Positions 8,600-18,163 of a DNA stretch of 38,555 bases are shown here, piece after piece. Under the pieces are notes generated by a model. It had not been told where the DNA came from. It was given only the letters and a program-made list of their open reading frames with translations, and ran no database searches. Source of the stretch: JADHLN01 sp965658435 (GTDB taxonomy: Bacteria > Pseudomonadota > Alphaproteobacteria > Rickettsiales > JABIRX01); NCBI GenBank assembly GCA_965658435.1, contig CBFHSE010000011.1, positions 1-38,555 on the forward strand, given 5' to 3'. Position numbers and translations under genes: made by a program. Every line of letters starts with the position of its first letter. Positions within the stretch are counted from its first letter, which is position 1.

Positions 8600-11500
8600 T
8601 CAGATTTTTCCTACATCATTTAAAATATCATTTATAAATTGAACTCTATTAGCATTATGATTTTCAATGATAAAAACCATTTTATTATCTTCTTTTAATT
8701 TTATCTGCCATTTAGAATTAGCAATAAATTTCATTATATTAGCTGGATCAAGTTTATTTTGAACAGCAAATCTCAACATAATCGCTTTTGGACCTGCCTC
8801 TAATTTAGCTATAAATATTTCTTTTGCTTTATTTTTTATTTCAATAATAGCTAATAGATTTTTTGTTTCCTCTGGCACATTACCAAATCTATCCTCTAAT
8901 TCTAAAATTAAATCATCCGCCTCATCCCTATTTGCTAAATTTGCAATACGCCTATAAAACTCAACCCTTAAATTAATATCCTCAATATAGCTCTCTGGAA
9001 TTAATACTGGCAATCCTATATTTACTTCAGGTGAGAAATCATGATCTTCAATTGAAGAATCTAATAATTTTTCTGATTTCAATTCCATTACAGCTTCATT
9101 TAGCATATTTTGATATAATTCAACTCCAACCTCTTTGACATGCCCCGATTGCTCCTCACCAAGCAAGTTACCTGCCCCTCTAATATCCATATCATGAGAT
9201 GCTAAAGAAAAACCAGCCCCCAACCCATCTAATGTTTGCATAACCTGTAACCTTTTATCAGCAAGTTCAGTGAGTGATTTTTTTGGATCAAATGTAAAAT
9301 AAGCATAAGCCCTAATTTTACTTCTACCAACCCTACCCCTTAATTGATATAATTGTGCTAGACCAAATTTATCAGCATGATGAATTATTATTGTATTGGC
9401 AGTAGAAATATCAATACCTGATTCCACAATTGATGTTGATAATAAAAGATCAAATTTTTTATCACAAAAATCATTCATAATTTGATCTAATTCATCAGAT
9501 TTCAAGCCACCATGCGCCATTTTAAATTTAATTTCAGGAATTAATTTTCTAATTTTTTCAGCCTCTTTTTCTAAATCTTTAATACGTGGACAAACATAAA
9601 AAATATTACCACCTCTATGATATTCCCTTAAAATCGCATCTCTAATAACCACAGAATCAAAAGGCATCACAAAAGATCTAACTGCCATTCTATCAATTGG
9701 TGGTGTTGTAAGTAAGCTTAAGTCTCTAATACCTGATAATGACATTTGCAAAGTTCGCGGAATTGGTGTTGCACTCAAACTTAAAATATGGATATTTTCC
9801 CGCAAATTTTTAATTTTTTCTTTTTGTACTACCCCAAAATGTTGCTCTTCATCTAAAATTGCCAAAGCAAGATTTTTAAATTCAATGTTTTTTGCCAATA
9901 ATGAGTGGGTACCAATCACTATATCCACCTTTCCATTCCTTAAATCCTCTTTAGTTTTCTTCAAGGAGGATTGTTTTACCATTCGTGATAACTGCCTTAT
10001 TTCAAAATCATATTTTGCAAAGCGTTTTTTAAAATTATTATAATGTTGCCTTGCCAGCAAAGTTGTAGGTACAATAATTGCTATTTGAGGCTTTACCGGT
10101 AAATTTAAAGCTGTAAGAATCATAAAACTTGCTCTTATTGCAATCTCTGTTTTACCAAAACCAACATCACCGCAAATAAGCCTATCAATTATTTTCCCAG
10201 ATTCAAAATCCTTCTTAACATCATTTATAGCATTAATTTGATCTTCTGTTTCATCAAACTCAAATTCTAAAGAAAATTCTGTTAATAAATTATCATCAAA
10301 AATTACAGGCTGAGATTTACTCATCTCCCTTTTAGAAGCAAGCTTTATCAATCCTTCAGCAATATCTCTAATTTTTTTCTTAAGCCTTGCCCTTTTTTCT
10401 AAAAATGAATGTGAACCAAGTTTATCTAAGCGAATAATATCTGATTGATTTCCATATTTACTAAGCAAATCAAGATTTTCAACGGGGAGATATAATTTAT
10501 TATCTGCATCATATAAAAGTGAAACAAATTCATGTTCCATATCTGCAATTTTAATTAATTTTAAACCAAGAAACTTACCAATACCATGCTCCTTGTGAAC
10601 TATATATTCACCAACAGATAATGAAGAAGCCTCTAAAATTAACTTTTCAGATTTTCTACTACTAGATTTTGCCTTAACTGCTTTAAAACCATATAAATCA
10701 TGTTCAGTTATATAGATATTCTCAGTATCATAAAAACCAGAATCAAGAGATAGCTCTAAATAATTAATATTAATATTTTTTATATTTTCTTTTTCCTCTC
10801 TAAACTCATTTAAATGATGTTCCCACAAATTCTTAAAACGTGACAAAGCATTATTACTATTTGCAACAAAATATATTTTAATTTTAGGATATAATTCTTT
10901 TCTCGAAATTAAAAAATCATATGCAAGTTTAGTTGAATTAATTTTTTCAATTTTGGCTTTTTCATAGAAATTAGGTATTTTTTTAATATCAAATTCTATT
11001 GCATAACTTGCATTGTCAGTAAAATTATTAAATACAACCCTTTCGCTATCTAATAATACTTTATTTACATCGGTAAGGTTAAGATATAATAAATCTGGCT
11101 GAATTGGATTATATTCACTATGATTTTTAACCTGTAACGCAGAGTTTCTAGCTTTGTAATAATCATTAATCGCTTCAATTCTTTCAGTTACAGCTTGTAA
11201 AAAATTATTATCATGAATAATAACAGCATCAGCAACATAATCCTTTAATGTAACTAATTCTTGCTTATAAAATAAAGGAAGCCAATGTTCTATTCCTGCA
11301 ACATGAATTTTATTTGAAACCTTATCATAAAAATCATCATTACCATAATCTATGTCAAAATATTTACGATAATTTTCTCTAAAATTAGCAATATTATTAT
11401 CATTTAAAATAACCTCACCTGCAGGTATAATTTCTAATTCTGTAATTTTAGAAATTGATATTTGAGTTATAGGATCAAATTCCTTAATTACATCTATTTT

Positions 11501-11863
11501 ATCAGCAAAAAAATCAATTCTTACAGGAGATCTCTGACCAAATGGATAAATATCCACTATACTCCCTTTAATAGAAAACTCACCTGCCTCATTCACAACA
11601 GAAACATGCTGATAAGAATTAGCAACTAAATATGCAGCAATATCTTTTATTTTATAATCTTCTCCTAATTTTAATTTTAGAAAATGCTCTTTTAATATCT
11701 CCTTAGGTATTAATTTTAACAAAAAGGCGTTTACAGTTGTAACAATAATTCTTTTTTTGCTAACTAATAATTCATTTAATGTTTTTACTCTCTGGCTAAT
11801 AATTTGTAAATTAGGAGACACCCTATCATAAGGCAAACAATCCCAAGCAGGAAGTAATAACAC
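8600..11863 (-). CDS. mfd: Transcription-repair coupling factor Mfd (5' end displaced by a probable frameshift)
   Basis: Displaces RNA polymerase stalled at DNA lesions and recruits UvrA. Numbered from the GTG at 11863: UvrB-like N-terminal region (PAWDCLPYDRVSPN, 5-18), RNA-polymerase-interaction (CarD-like) domain about 414-478, Walker A GDVGFGKT 565-572, DEEQ 671-674, SATPIPRT from 697, helicase motifs through GRVGRSK, and the C-terminal TRCF domain (LPVLIPESYIEDINLRVEFYRRI). From this GTG the product is 1087 aa, about 60 residues short of the usual length. The frame stays open upstream for 50 more codons of plausible Mfd sequence but with no ATG, GTG or TTG (see next entry). The GTG is therefore probably not the native start. 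Confidence 0.93.
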   Translation of the reverse strand: MLLLPAWDCLPYDRVSPNLQIISQRVKTLNELLVSKKRIIVTTVNAFLLKLIPKEILKEHFLKLKLGEDYKIKDIAAYLVANSYQHVSVVNEAGEFSIKGSIVDIYPFGQRSPVRIDFFADKIDVIKEFDPITQISISKITELEIIPAGEVILNDNNIANFRENYRKYFDIDYGNDDFYDKVSNKIHVAGIEHWLPLFYKQELVTLKDYVADAVIIHDNNFLQAVTERIEAINDYYKARNSALQVKNHSEYNPIQPDLLYLNLTDVNKVLLDSERVVFNNFTDNASYAIEFDIKKIPNFYEKAKIEKINSTKLAYDFLISRKELYPKIKIYFVANSNNALSRFKNLWEHHLNEFREEKENIKNININYLELSLDSGFYDTENIYITEHDLYGFKAVKAKSSSRKSEKLILEASSLSVGEYIVHKEHGIGKFLGLKLIKIADMEHEFVSLLYDADNKLYLPVENLDLLSKYGNQSDIIRLDKLGSHSFLEKRARLKKKIRDIAEGLIKLASKREMSKSQPVIFDDNLLTEFSLEFEFDETEDQINAINDVKKDFESGKIIDRLICGDVGFGKTEIAIRASFMILTALNLPVKPQIAIIVPTTLLARQHYNNFKKRFAKYDFEIRQLSRMVKQSSLKKTKEDLRNGKVDIVIGTHSLLAKNIEFKNLALAILDEEQHFGVVQKEKIKNLRENIHILSLSATPIPRTLQMSLSGIRDLSLLTTPPIDRMAVRSFVMPFDSVVIRDAILREYHRGGNIFYVCPRIKDLEKEAEKIRKLIPEIKFKMAHGGLKSDELDQIMNDFCDKKFDLLLSTSIVESGIDISTANTIIIHHADKFGLAQLYQLRGRVGRSKIRAYAYFTFDPKKSLTELADKRLQVMQTLDGLGAGFSLASHDMDIRGAGNLLGEEQSGHVKEVGVELYQNMLNEAVMELKSEKLLDSSIEDHDFSPEVNIGLPVLIPESYIEDINLRVEFYRRIANLANRDEADDLILELEDRFGNVPEETKNLLAIIEIKNKAKEIFIAKLEAGPKAIMLRFAVQNKLDPANIMKFIANSKWQIKLKEDNKMVFIIENHNANRVQFINDILNDVGKI

Positions 11864-12047
11864 CTCATAATTATGTTTTATCTTAACTAAAATATTATAG
11901 ATATTATTCGCTTCAACATCATTTGCTGCAACAAAAATTACAGACTTATCAAAATTCCTAGCAAAATTATCTAAAAGATAAAAAAAACTATTATTTGCAA
12001 CTTTGACTAATTGTTAAATTATTATAATGTGTAGGAAATTTAGGCAT
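11864..12047 (-). other. N-terminal coding segment of mfd with a probable 1-base frameshift
   Basis: Upstream of the GTG at 11863 the mfd frame reads back through NSFFYLLDNFARNF, then SVIFVAANDVEANNI and YEVLLLPAWD, the expected start of Mfd domain 1. It reaches a TAA at 12014-12016 without any standard start codon. An ATG at 12045-12047 opens a second frame, MPKFPTHYNNLTISQ, that closes just after. Removing one base from the three T (AAA on the coding strand) at 12002-12004 joins the two as LTISQ-VANNSFFYLL and yields a protein of 1148 aa, a normal Mfd length. It is either a sequencing/assembly indel or a real mutation. Confidence 0.6.
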
Positions 12048-12096
12048 TTTATATTAACTAACAAATTCCCTACTCACTAATAATATTAAAACAAAC

Positions 12097-12519
12097 CTAA
12101 CCAACAATTTCCTCAGGAGAAAACATTAGGTTAATTTCAATTTCAGCATTTTCAAGAGAATCAGAACCATGCACAGAATTTGCTTCAATTGATTCTGCAA
12201 AATCTTTTCTAATAGTTCCCGCATCAGCATCCTCAGGGTTAGTTGCACCCATAATCTGACGATTAAGAAGAACAGCGCCCTCACCTTCTAAAACCTGAAT
12301 AACTACAGGACCAGAAGTCATGAACTCAACTAAACTATTATAAAATGGTCTTTCTTTATGAACTTCATAAAATTTCTCTGCTAATTCCTTACTAAATCTT
12401 ATTCTTTTTTGTGCAATAATTCTTAAACCAGATTTTTCAAAATAAGAGTTAATAACACCTGTTAAATTTCTTTTTGTTGCATCAGGTTTAATAATTGAAA
12501 AAGTTCTTTCTAAAGCCAT
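12097..12519 (-). CDS. ndk: Nucleoside diphosphate kinase
   Basis: Transfers the gamma phosphate from ATP to NDPs through a phosphohistidine. The catalytic histidine is H117 in the invariant NSVHGSDS motif; the N-terminus ERTFSIIKPDA and the RPFY, GATNPEDADAGTIR segments are all conserved. 140 aa is the standard length. It is divergent from lolC, with about 120 nt between the two starts that must carry both promoters. Confidence 0.96.
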   Translation of the reverse strand: MALERTFSIIKPDATKRNLTGVINSYFEKSGLRIIAQKRIRFSKELAEKFYEVHKERPFYNSLVEFMTSGPVVIQVLEGEGAVLLNRQIMGATNPEDADAGTIRKDFAESIEANSVHGSDSLENAEIEINLMFSPEEIVG

Positions 12520-12590
12520 AATTTAAATATAATTGATTAAAGCCACATTCATACATCTATTTCTATTTTTTTCAAGCCAGAGATAACTCT

Positions 12591-12619
12591 TTGACAAAAT
12601 AATTTAAATGAGCGATAAA
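12591..12619 (+). promoter_or_regulatory. Probable sigma-70 promoter for lolC-lolD
   Basis: A perfect -35 hexamer TTGACA (12591-12596) is followed after 17 nt by GATAAA (12614-12619), a 4-of-6 match to the -10 consensus. Transcription would begin near 12626, shortly before the lolC ATG at 12640, leaving a very short leader. No transcript data are available. Confidence 0.55.
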
Positions 12620-12639
12620 ATTTAGCAATTTAAGTTAAC

Positions 12640-13890
12640 ATGTTTACTAAATTAGAAAAATTAATTGCCGGACGCTTTTTCTTCTCTAAAAGAAAAGAAA
12701 AATTCATTTCAATAAATACAGCATTTGCATTTACAGGCATTCTTCTTGGTGTTGCAACATTAATTATTGTTATGAGCATAATGAATGGATTCAGGGTTGA
12801 GTTAGTAAAAAGAATTCTAGGAATTAATTCTCATTTAACAATTTACGATAGAGAAAATAATTTTACTAATTACAACGAAATTCTATCGGAAATAAAGCTA
12901 TTAGATCAAGTTACTAATGCTAATATAATAATTGATACTCATGGTATGATCTCTGTTAATCAAGCAGCACAAGCTGCAAATGTTAAAGGCATAAAACTTA
13001 ATGATCTAAAAGAAAAAACCTTAATTAAAGAAAATATAGTTCTAGGAGACATTAATAATTTTTCTAAAAACAACTCTGTCATAATTGGAATCAACATGGC
13101 ACTTGAACAAAATTTACAAATTGGAGATAAAATTAACTTAATAGCCGCAGAGACAAATAAAACTGTAATAGGAATAATCCCAAAAATAAAACAATATGAA
13201 ATTGCTGCAATTTTCGATGTTGGAATGTATGAATATGATTCAAAAACAATTTTCATCCCTTTAAAAACAGCAAAGATTCATTTTGGCTTTAAAAACAAAA
13301 TCTCTTCCATTGAAATTTACAGTCAAAATCCAAATCAATTAACAAATATTAAAAAAGATATCTCAGAGNNNNNNNNNNNNNNNNNNNNNNNNNNNNNNNN
13401 NNNNNNNNNNNNNNNNNNNNNNNNNNNNNNNNNNNNNNNNNNNNNNNNNNNNNNNNNNNNNNNNNNNNNNNNNNNNNNNNNNNNTATTGTTGCAGCATTC
13501 AACATCATATCTTCTTTAATCATGCTTGTTGAAGATAAAATCAAACATATAGCAATTTTACAAACATTAGGCATGAGTAAATCAGGTATAACCAAAATAT
13601 TTTTTATTAATGGCGCCTTAATTGGAATATTTGGTACATTTTTTGGGGCACTAATTGGCATCAGCTTTGCATATAACATTAATAGTATTAAATTAGCTCT
13701 AGAATCCTTAACAGGTACAAAATTATTTGACCCAGTAATATATTTTCTAACTGACCTCCCATCTGAAATAAATATTTTTACTTCTATAATAGTAATAATT
13801 AGCTCTTTAGCAATATGCTTTATCGCTGCAATCTACCCCGCAAGAAAAGCAGCAGCAATAGAACCAGCAGAGATTTTAAGACATGAGTAA
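12640..13890 (+). CDS. lolC: Lipoprotein-releasing ABC transporter permease LolC/LolE (contains N-gap)
   Basis: Inner-membrane permease that, with LolD, releases lipoproteins to LolA. The N-terminus (LIAGRFFFSKRKEKFISI) and first membrane helix (FTGILLGVATLIIVMSIMNGF) are typical; a periplasmic domain follows, then three C-terminal helices with the FtsX-like ending AIYPARKAAAIEPAEILRHE. The 116-base N-gap removes about 39 codons around residues 244-282, which should include part of the second helix; the frame is kept across it and the total of 416 aa matches the family, so the gap size is about right. It overlaps lolD by 8 nt. As in many alphaproteobacteria, one permease may replace the LolC/LolE pair. 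Confidence 0.9.
   Translation: MFTKLEKLIAGRFFFSKRKEKFISINTAFAFTGILLGVATLIIVMSIMNGFRVELVKRILGINSHLTIYDRENNFTNYNEILSEIKLLDQVTNANIIIDTHGMISVNQAAQAANVKGIKLNDLKEKTLIKENIVLGDINNFSKNNSVIIGINMALEQNLQIGDKINLIAAETNKTVIGIIPKIKQYEIAAIFDVGMYEYDSKTIFIPLKTAKIHFGFKNKISSIEIYSQNPNQLTNIKKDISEXXXXXXXXXXXXXXXXXXXXXXXXXXXXXXXXXXXXXXXIVAAFNIISSLIMLVEDKIKHIAILQTLGMSKSGITKIFFINGALIGIFGTFFGALIGISFAYNINSIKLALESLTGTKLFDPVIYFLTDLPSEINIFTSIIVIISSLAICFIAAIYPARKAAAIEPAEILRHE
13369..13484. other. Assembly gap of 116 N inside lolC
   Basis: A run of undetermined bases within the lolC coding region. Reading frame is preserved on both sides, so the estimated size is plausible. Confidence 0.99.
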
Positions 13891-14560
13891 TATAATTGAA
13901 ATAAAAAATTTACAAAAATCCTTTGGTAAAGGAAATAATAAATTAGAAATATTAAAAAATATTAATCTAACACTTAAAAAAGGTGATAATATTGCCCTAA
14001 TTGGCCCTTCAGGATGTGGAAAAACAACATTATTACAAATTATGGGTTTATTAGATAAAGCAAATTCGGGTTCAATTAAAATAAAGCAAAAAGAATCTAT
14101 TAATTTAACACACAAAGAAAAAGCTGAAATAAGAAAAAAACATTTCGGCTTTATTTATCAATTTCATTACTTAATGCCAGAATTTAGCGCATTAGAAAAT
14201 ATTATGATGCCCTTATTACTAAATAATATTGATAAAAAAACTGCTACAAAAAAAGCTCTAAACTTTCTAGAAGATATTGGTTTAACAGATAAAGCAAATA
14301 TAAGACCAAATAGCCTTTCAGGAGGAGAAAAACAAAGAATTGCCATTGCAAGAGCAATGATACATAAGCCAGATATTTTATTTGCAGATGAACCAACAGG
14401 AAACCTTGATCCCAAAAATGCTGAAAATATTTTCCATTTATTTTTAAATAATATAAAAAAACATAAGCAGACAACAATTATTGTCACCCATAATGAAAAA
14501 TTAGCAGCTAAATTTGCAAAAAAAATCACTATAGATAATGGAGAAATTAAGTATTTATGA
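13883..14560 (+). CDS. lolD: Lipoprotein-releasing system ATP-binding protein LolD
   Basis: ABC ATPase of the Lol pathway (225 aa). Walker A is G41-PSGCGKT-48, the Q-loop lies in IYQFHYLMPEFSALEN, the ABC signature is L145-S-G-G-E-K-Q-R, Walker B is ILFADEP (about 165-171) and the switch histidine is H203 (VTHNEK). The QFHYLMPEF sequence is characteristic of LolD rather than of MacB-like ATPases. Its ATG overlaps the lolC stop by 8 nt and its TGA overlaps the next ATG (ATGA), so three genes form a tightly coupled operon. Confidence 0.93.
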   Translation: MSNIIEIKNLQKSFGKGNNKLEILKNINLTLKKGDNIALIGPSGCGKTTLLQIMGLLDKANSGSIKIKQKESINLTHKEKAEIRKKHFGFIYQFHYLMPEFSALENIMMPLLLNNIDKKTATKKALNFLEDIGLTDKANIRPNSLSGGEKQRIAIARAMIHKPDILFADEPTGNLDPKNAENIFHLFLNNIKKHKQTTIIVTHNEKLAAKFAKKITIDNGEIKYL

Positions 14561-15351
14561 TAAAAAAAATTATAATCATTCTTTTTTTTAGCAAATTTGC
14601 TTTTGCTGATAAATATGAATTAACATTAACAGGAGAAATAGATAAAAACCCAACCATCAAAGAAGAAAGTCTAATTATTAAATTTTTACAATCAGACGAA
14701 AATAAAAAATATACTCAAGAGATAGATTTTAACTTCGAAAAAAACTACAGTAAAAATGATGAGAATGGTCAATTTATCAAATCTGCAGAAGTTTTCGACT
14801 ATCAACATGAATTTAACTATTTTAAAAAGAATAATTATTTTATTAGTATATTTTACCGCAAAAATCGTGATAAATATAGCGATCTTAGCAATAGAAATTT
14901 TTCAATAGCAACAACAGGTCTTGGTTATAAATTTAGTAAAGATAAAAGAGAATTATTATTACAGTTAACAGCTGGTCAACGTTCCGATAAAGAAAATGAC
15001 TCATTAATATTCATCCCTAAAATCACATATAAAAACGAAATTAAGANNNNNNNNNNAGCTGGTCAACGTTCCGATAAAGAAAATGACTCATTAATATTCA
15101 TCCCTAAAATCACATATAAAAACGAAATTAAGAGCTTCAAATATAAATTAAAATCAAGCTTTGCTAAAGAAAATAATTCACAAATCACAGATTTTAACTT
15201 AGAAATATCCTATCCACTTAGTGAAATATTATCCTTAAAATATTTATTTGAATTTGAAGAAAGCAAAAATGGCACTAAAAGAATAGAAACCTTAAATAGA
15301 CTTGCTATTTCATTTCAATTTGATTTTTTATTTGGAAATAAAAAAGAATAA
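14557..15351 (+). CDS. Exported beta-barrel-like protein, DUF481-like (contains assembly duplication)
   Basis: A signal peptide (about 1-17, ending FAFA) is followed by alternating amphipathic strands rich in Tyr, Phe, Lys and Glu (YELTLTGEI, YQHEFNYFKKNNYFISIFY, LGYKFSKDKRELLLQL) and ends in a strand with aromatic residues (AISFQFDFLFG), consistent with a small outer-membrane barrel. The pattern resembles DUF481/YdiY proteins, but I am not certain of the family. The reading contains a 10-N gap flanked by an exact duplicate; collapsing it removes 87 nt (29 codons, in frame) and gives about 235 aa. It is coupled to lolD by an ATGA overlap and its 3' end overlaps the opposing gene by 37 nt. Confidence 0.6.
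   Translation: MIKKIIIILFFSKFAFADKYELTLTGEIDKNPTIKEESLIIKFLQSDENKKYTQEIDFNFEKNYSKNDENGQFIKSAEVFDYQHEFNYFKKNNYFISIFYRKNRDKYSDLSNRNFSIATTGLGYKFSKDKRELLLQLTAGQRSDKENDSLIFIPKITYKNEIKXXXXAGQRSDKENDSLIFIPKITYKNEIKSFKYKLKSSFAKENNSQITDFNLEISYPLSEILSLKYLFEFEESKNGTKRIETLNRLAISFQFDFLFGNKKE
14970..15133. repeat. Exact 77-bp direct duplication around a 10-N gap (probable assembly artefact)
   Basis: 14970-15046 and 15057-15133 are identical over 77 bases, separated only by ten Ns, and both copies stop being comparable exactly at the gap edges. Overlapping contig ends joined by a scaffolder without merging give this pattern, and 77 is a common assembler k-mer size. A biological tandem duplication would not be expected to coincide with a gap. 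The copies are in frame with each other within the DUF481-like gene. Confidence 0.9.
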
Positions 15352-16331
15352 AACTCATCATAATCACGCTCACCTATTTTATCGGTTAAGCTAATAAATT
15401 TTGCATGTTTATTAGAATTTTCTATATCAATCTTTATACCCCATAAGGCATTTATCTGATATGGCAAAACTCCATAACGTAAATCTGCTATAATATTTTT
15501 ATTATCTTTTGGAAAATATATAAAACCTTTAGAGAAATAGGAAAATCTTTCAATATCTTTTTTTAATATTGAGTCATTAGGAATATCAGGAAATAAATTA
15601 TCTTCATTAATTACTGCAACCATATCTCCTTGCTTAAATATAGATTCAGAAAATAATTTTAATCTAATAGCATCAACATAATAATTACCATCAAACTGAT
15701 AAATTGTTCTAAAGGCAAAATTATTAAAAATTGTTGGATTTAAAAAATATCTTTCAATTTTATGACCTCTTTCACTGGCTATATTAAAGATATAATTCTT
15801 AACACGATAATAATTAACAGAGCCAACCGCAACATATGAAAGAGCTATAATTAAGCCCCACTTCATTATAATTGTAGATTTTTTTATATAAGATAAAATT
15901 ATTGCAAATATTAGAGGTATGGTAAATAAAGGATCAATAATTGAAATATAACCTAAAGTTACACGATAATCTGAAATAGGCCAAAATAAAATTGTGCCAT
16001 AGCTAGTAAAGCTATCTAATATTCCATGAGTTAAGTAACCTAAAAAAGAAAATAAATAGATATATCTAAATTTTAATTTTTTTCTAAAAAATAAAAGCCA
16101 AAAAAAACAAGCAACTAAAAATGCACCAATTGGTACAAAAAATAATGAATGAGTAAAATGTCTATGGAAATCCAAAGCTAAAAGAGAATCAGCATCTGAA
16201 GAAATAAAAATATCTAAATCAGGTGCCATTCCTGCAATAATACCTATAATTAAAGCATATTTAAAATATTTTTTCTTAGCATAAGAAAGTGATAAAGCAA
16301 CACCAAATGCACCTTGTGAAACTGGATCCAT
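15315..16331 (-). CDS. YdjM-like membrane-bound metal-dependent hydrolase family protein
   Basis: Integral membrane protein of 338 aa. The N-terminus MDPVSQGAFGVALS, then IAGMAPDLDIF, FHRHFTHSLFF and LGYLTHGILDSFTSYGT are the family's conserved Asp/His motifs (LexA-binding inner-membrane hydrolase family). Roughly five to six hydrophobic segments fill residues 20-190, followed by a soluble C-terminal part of about 150 residues ending in DEFYSFLFPNKK. Biochemical function in the family is poorly defined. It is convergent with, and overlaps by 37 nt, the end of the DUF481-like gene. Confidence 0.78.
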   Translation of the reverse strand: MDPVSQGAFGVALSLSYAKKKYFKYALIIGIIAGMAPDLDIFISSDADSLLALDFHRHFTHSLFFVPIGAFLVACFFWLLFFRKKLKFRYIYLFSFLGYLTHGILDSFTSYGTILFWPISDYRVTLGYISIIDPLFTIPLIFAIILSYIKKSTIIMKWGLIIALSYVAVGSVNYYRVKNYIFNIASERGHKIERYFLNPTIFNNFAFRTIYQFDGNYYVDAIRLKLFSESIFKQGDMVAVINEDNLFPDIPNDSILKKDIERFSYFSKGFIYFPKDNKNIIADLRYGVLPYQINALWGIKIDIENSNKHAKFISLTDKIGERDYDEFYSFLFPNKKSN

Positions 16332-16417
16332 ATTTTTTACAATTTATTATTAAATTATAATTAAAAATTTAAAATAATACTATATTAACTAATAAATATA
16401 ACAAACTAAAAAAAATA

Positions 16418-16939
16418 ATGCCCAAGATAAAAAATATATCAGCTAAAGAGTTAGATAAATTAATAAAAAAAGAAAAAATTATAATTATAGATGTACGCGA
16501 AAAAATAGAACATAAAGCATGCTCTATCAAAAAATCGATAAACATACCTTTAGATAAAATTAATATTAAAGATAAATTATTTAATCAAAAAAACACCAAA
16601 ATCATTATCCATTGTGAAGCTGGCAATAGATCCAAACTTGCCTGTGAAAAATTAAAAAACAACTCTAATATAGAGATTTACAATTTAAATGGCGGGATAA
16701 GTGAATGGAAAGAAAATAATTTTACCATAATTGAAAATAAAAATATAATCTCAATTTCAAGGCAGGTACAATTATCAATTAGCTTATTATCTTTAATTGG
16801 ACTAACTCTTTATTTCATTACTAAACAAGAAATATTTCTTTTAATACCTTTGATAATGGCCTTAGGATTATTAAATGCAGCAATTACTGGCTGGTGTGGT
16901 TTGGCTAAATTACTAATGAAAATGCCTTGGAATAGATAA
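16418..16939 (+). CDS. Rhodanese-like domain protein with C-terminal DUF2892 membrane domain
   Basis: Residues 1-110 form a rhodanese domain: D25-V-R-E28 and the active-site loop H65-C66-E-A-G-N-R-S with the persulfide-forming cysteine, then YNLNGGISEWKE. Residues about 125-173 contain two hydrophobic helices (LSISLLSLIGLTLYFI and IFLLIPLIMALGLLNAAI) ending in TGWCGLAKLLMKMPWNR, the pattern of DUF2892. It is a membrane-anchored sulfurtransferase-type protein, perhaps in sulfide or persulfide handling. It stands alone, divergent from the YdjM-like gene and convergent with the DUF218-like gene. Confidence 0.83.
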   Translation: MPKIKNISAKELDKLIKKEKIIIIDVREKIEHKACSIKKSINIPLDKINIKDKLFNQKNTKIIIHCEAGNRSKLACEKLKNNSNIEIYNLNGGISEWKENNFTIIENKNIISISRQVQLSISLLSLIGLTLYFITKQEIFLLIPLIMALGLLNAAITGWCGLAKLLMKMPWNR

Positions 16940-16963
16940 TCTATGCAAAATAAATTTTACTAA

Positions 16964-18091
16964 TTACCTAATTAGAGTTGAAATCCCTCTATATAAACTA
17001 TCCATAAAACTTCTCTTACTATTGGCTTGTTGTTGAATAGATATTAATTCAGTTAATGAATTTATTTCTCCAAATAAAGACTCTAAAACCATATTAGGTC
17101 TTGCATTACTTGCAGCATTGGCACAACCCGTTACATCAGATCCAATTATTGTTTGCGCCTGTTTAATCTGTCTTATATAATATGGCTGAGATGAAACAAA
17201 GCAGAAATTAGCTCCAGATAACTGTTCCATTCTAGTCATATATCTAAAAGCTCTTAAAGTTGTTTCAGTAGTAGGTCTATTAATATTTTTCTTAGTTCTT
17301 GTATCAATTCCACCATTACAAATTATTATATTTTTCTCTGGAAATATTTCACGTGCTAATTTATCTGACAAATCTGATTCATTAGGCCATCTTATATTAT
17401 ATTTTTTTTCAATATCATTACAAATCCTTTTCCTTACAGAACTAAGATTAAAATTATTCTCTTCATATTCTTCAAAGATACTATTAATATCATTTTGTAT
17501 TGCAGTTATATCGCATGAAGGATTCATATATTTAATCAAACCTAATATTAAATCTTCACCAGTTATATTTTTACTTTTTATAACTTCATTATCTCCTGTA
17601 TAAATTGGCCATAATTTTCGATTACCAGTTAAAATATATATTTTTTTATTTGTAAAATCCGGAACATTATCATTTAAAAATTGAAGCCTTAATTCTAACG
17701 CTGATTGGCTAGCCCCAAAAACTACATAAATATCTGCATCTATATCAGGTTTTATTTCCTGAATATTATTTAATTTTCATAAATAACCTTGTAATTCATC
17801 ATCACAAGAAACATCATGCATTTGCTGTCTTTCACCCGTTCCCCTCAAAACTTTAAAAGCAGTTTGACCCAAATCATTAAATTTCTTTTTTAATTCTTCA
17901 ATATTACTTGATTCAAGATCTGAATTTAATATTCTCTCTAACTCTTGATCTGGTAATTTACTATTTATAACTGAACCATTAAATTTATTATCAAAAACAC
18001 CTAATATATGAAATATTTGCACTATTGATTCAATCTTTGGCTTATCATAACCAAATGTTTCTAATGCGTTTTTAAGTGTTGATTTTACCAT
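16964..18091 (-). pseudogene. DUF218 (YdcF/SanA-like) gene interrupted by one in-frame TGA
   Basis: From the ATG at 18091 the frame stays open for 104 codons, meets TGA at 17777-17779, and then continues in the same frame without another stop to 16964, 375 codons in all. The part after the TGA reads ADIYVVFGASQSALELRLQF, KIYILTGNRKLWPIYTGDNE, then TTETTLRAFRYM and FCFVSSQPYYIRQIKQ, which resembles the DUF218 fold (G-rich first strand, then T-x-E-N/T and the V-T/S-S-x-x-Y/H-x-x-R motif). The fold call is tentative. No usable start follows the TGA, so the second part is unlikely to be translated alone. TGA is used as a normal stop in neighbours such as lolD, so recoding is not supported; a nonsense mutation or base error is. 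Confidence 0.65.
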
Positions 18092-18163
18092 AATTTTAAA
18101 ATAATAAAAATTATAGCATGATTTTTAACTCACATCAAATATAAATTCACAAAAGATTTTAAT

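Noticed and set aside
16964..18091. TGA read as tryptophan (genetic code change)
   Set aside because: TGA ends lolD, the aminotransferase and ybaB, and TGG is used for Trp throughout, so recoding is not supported.
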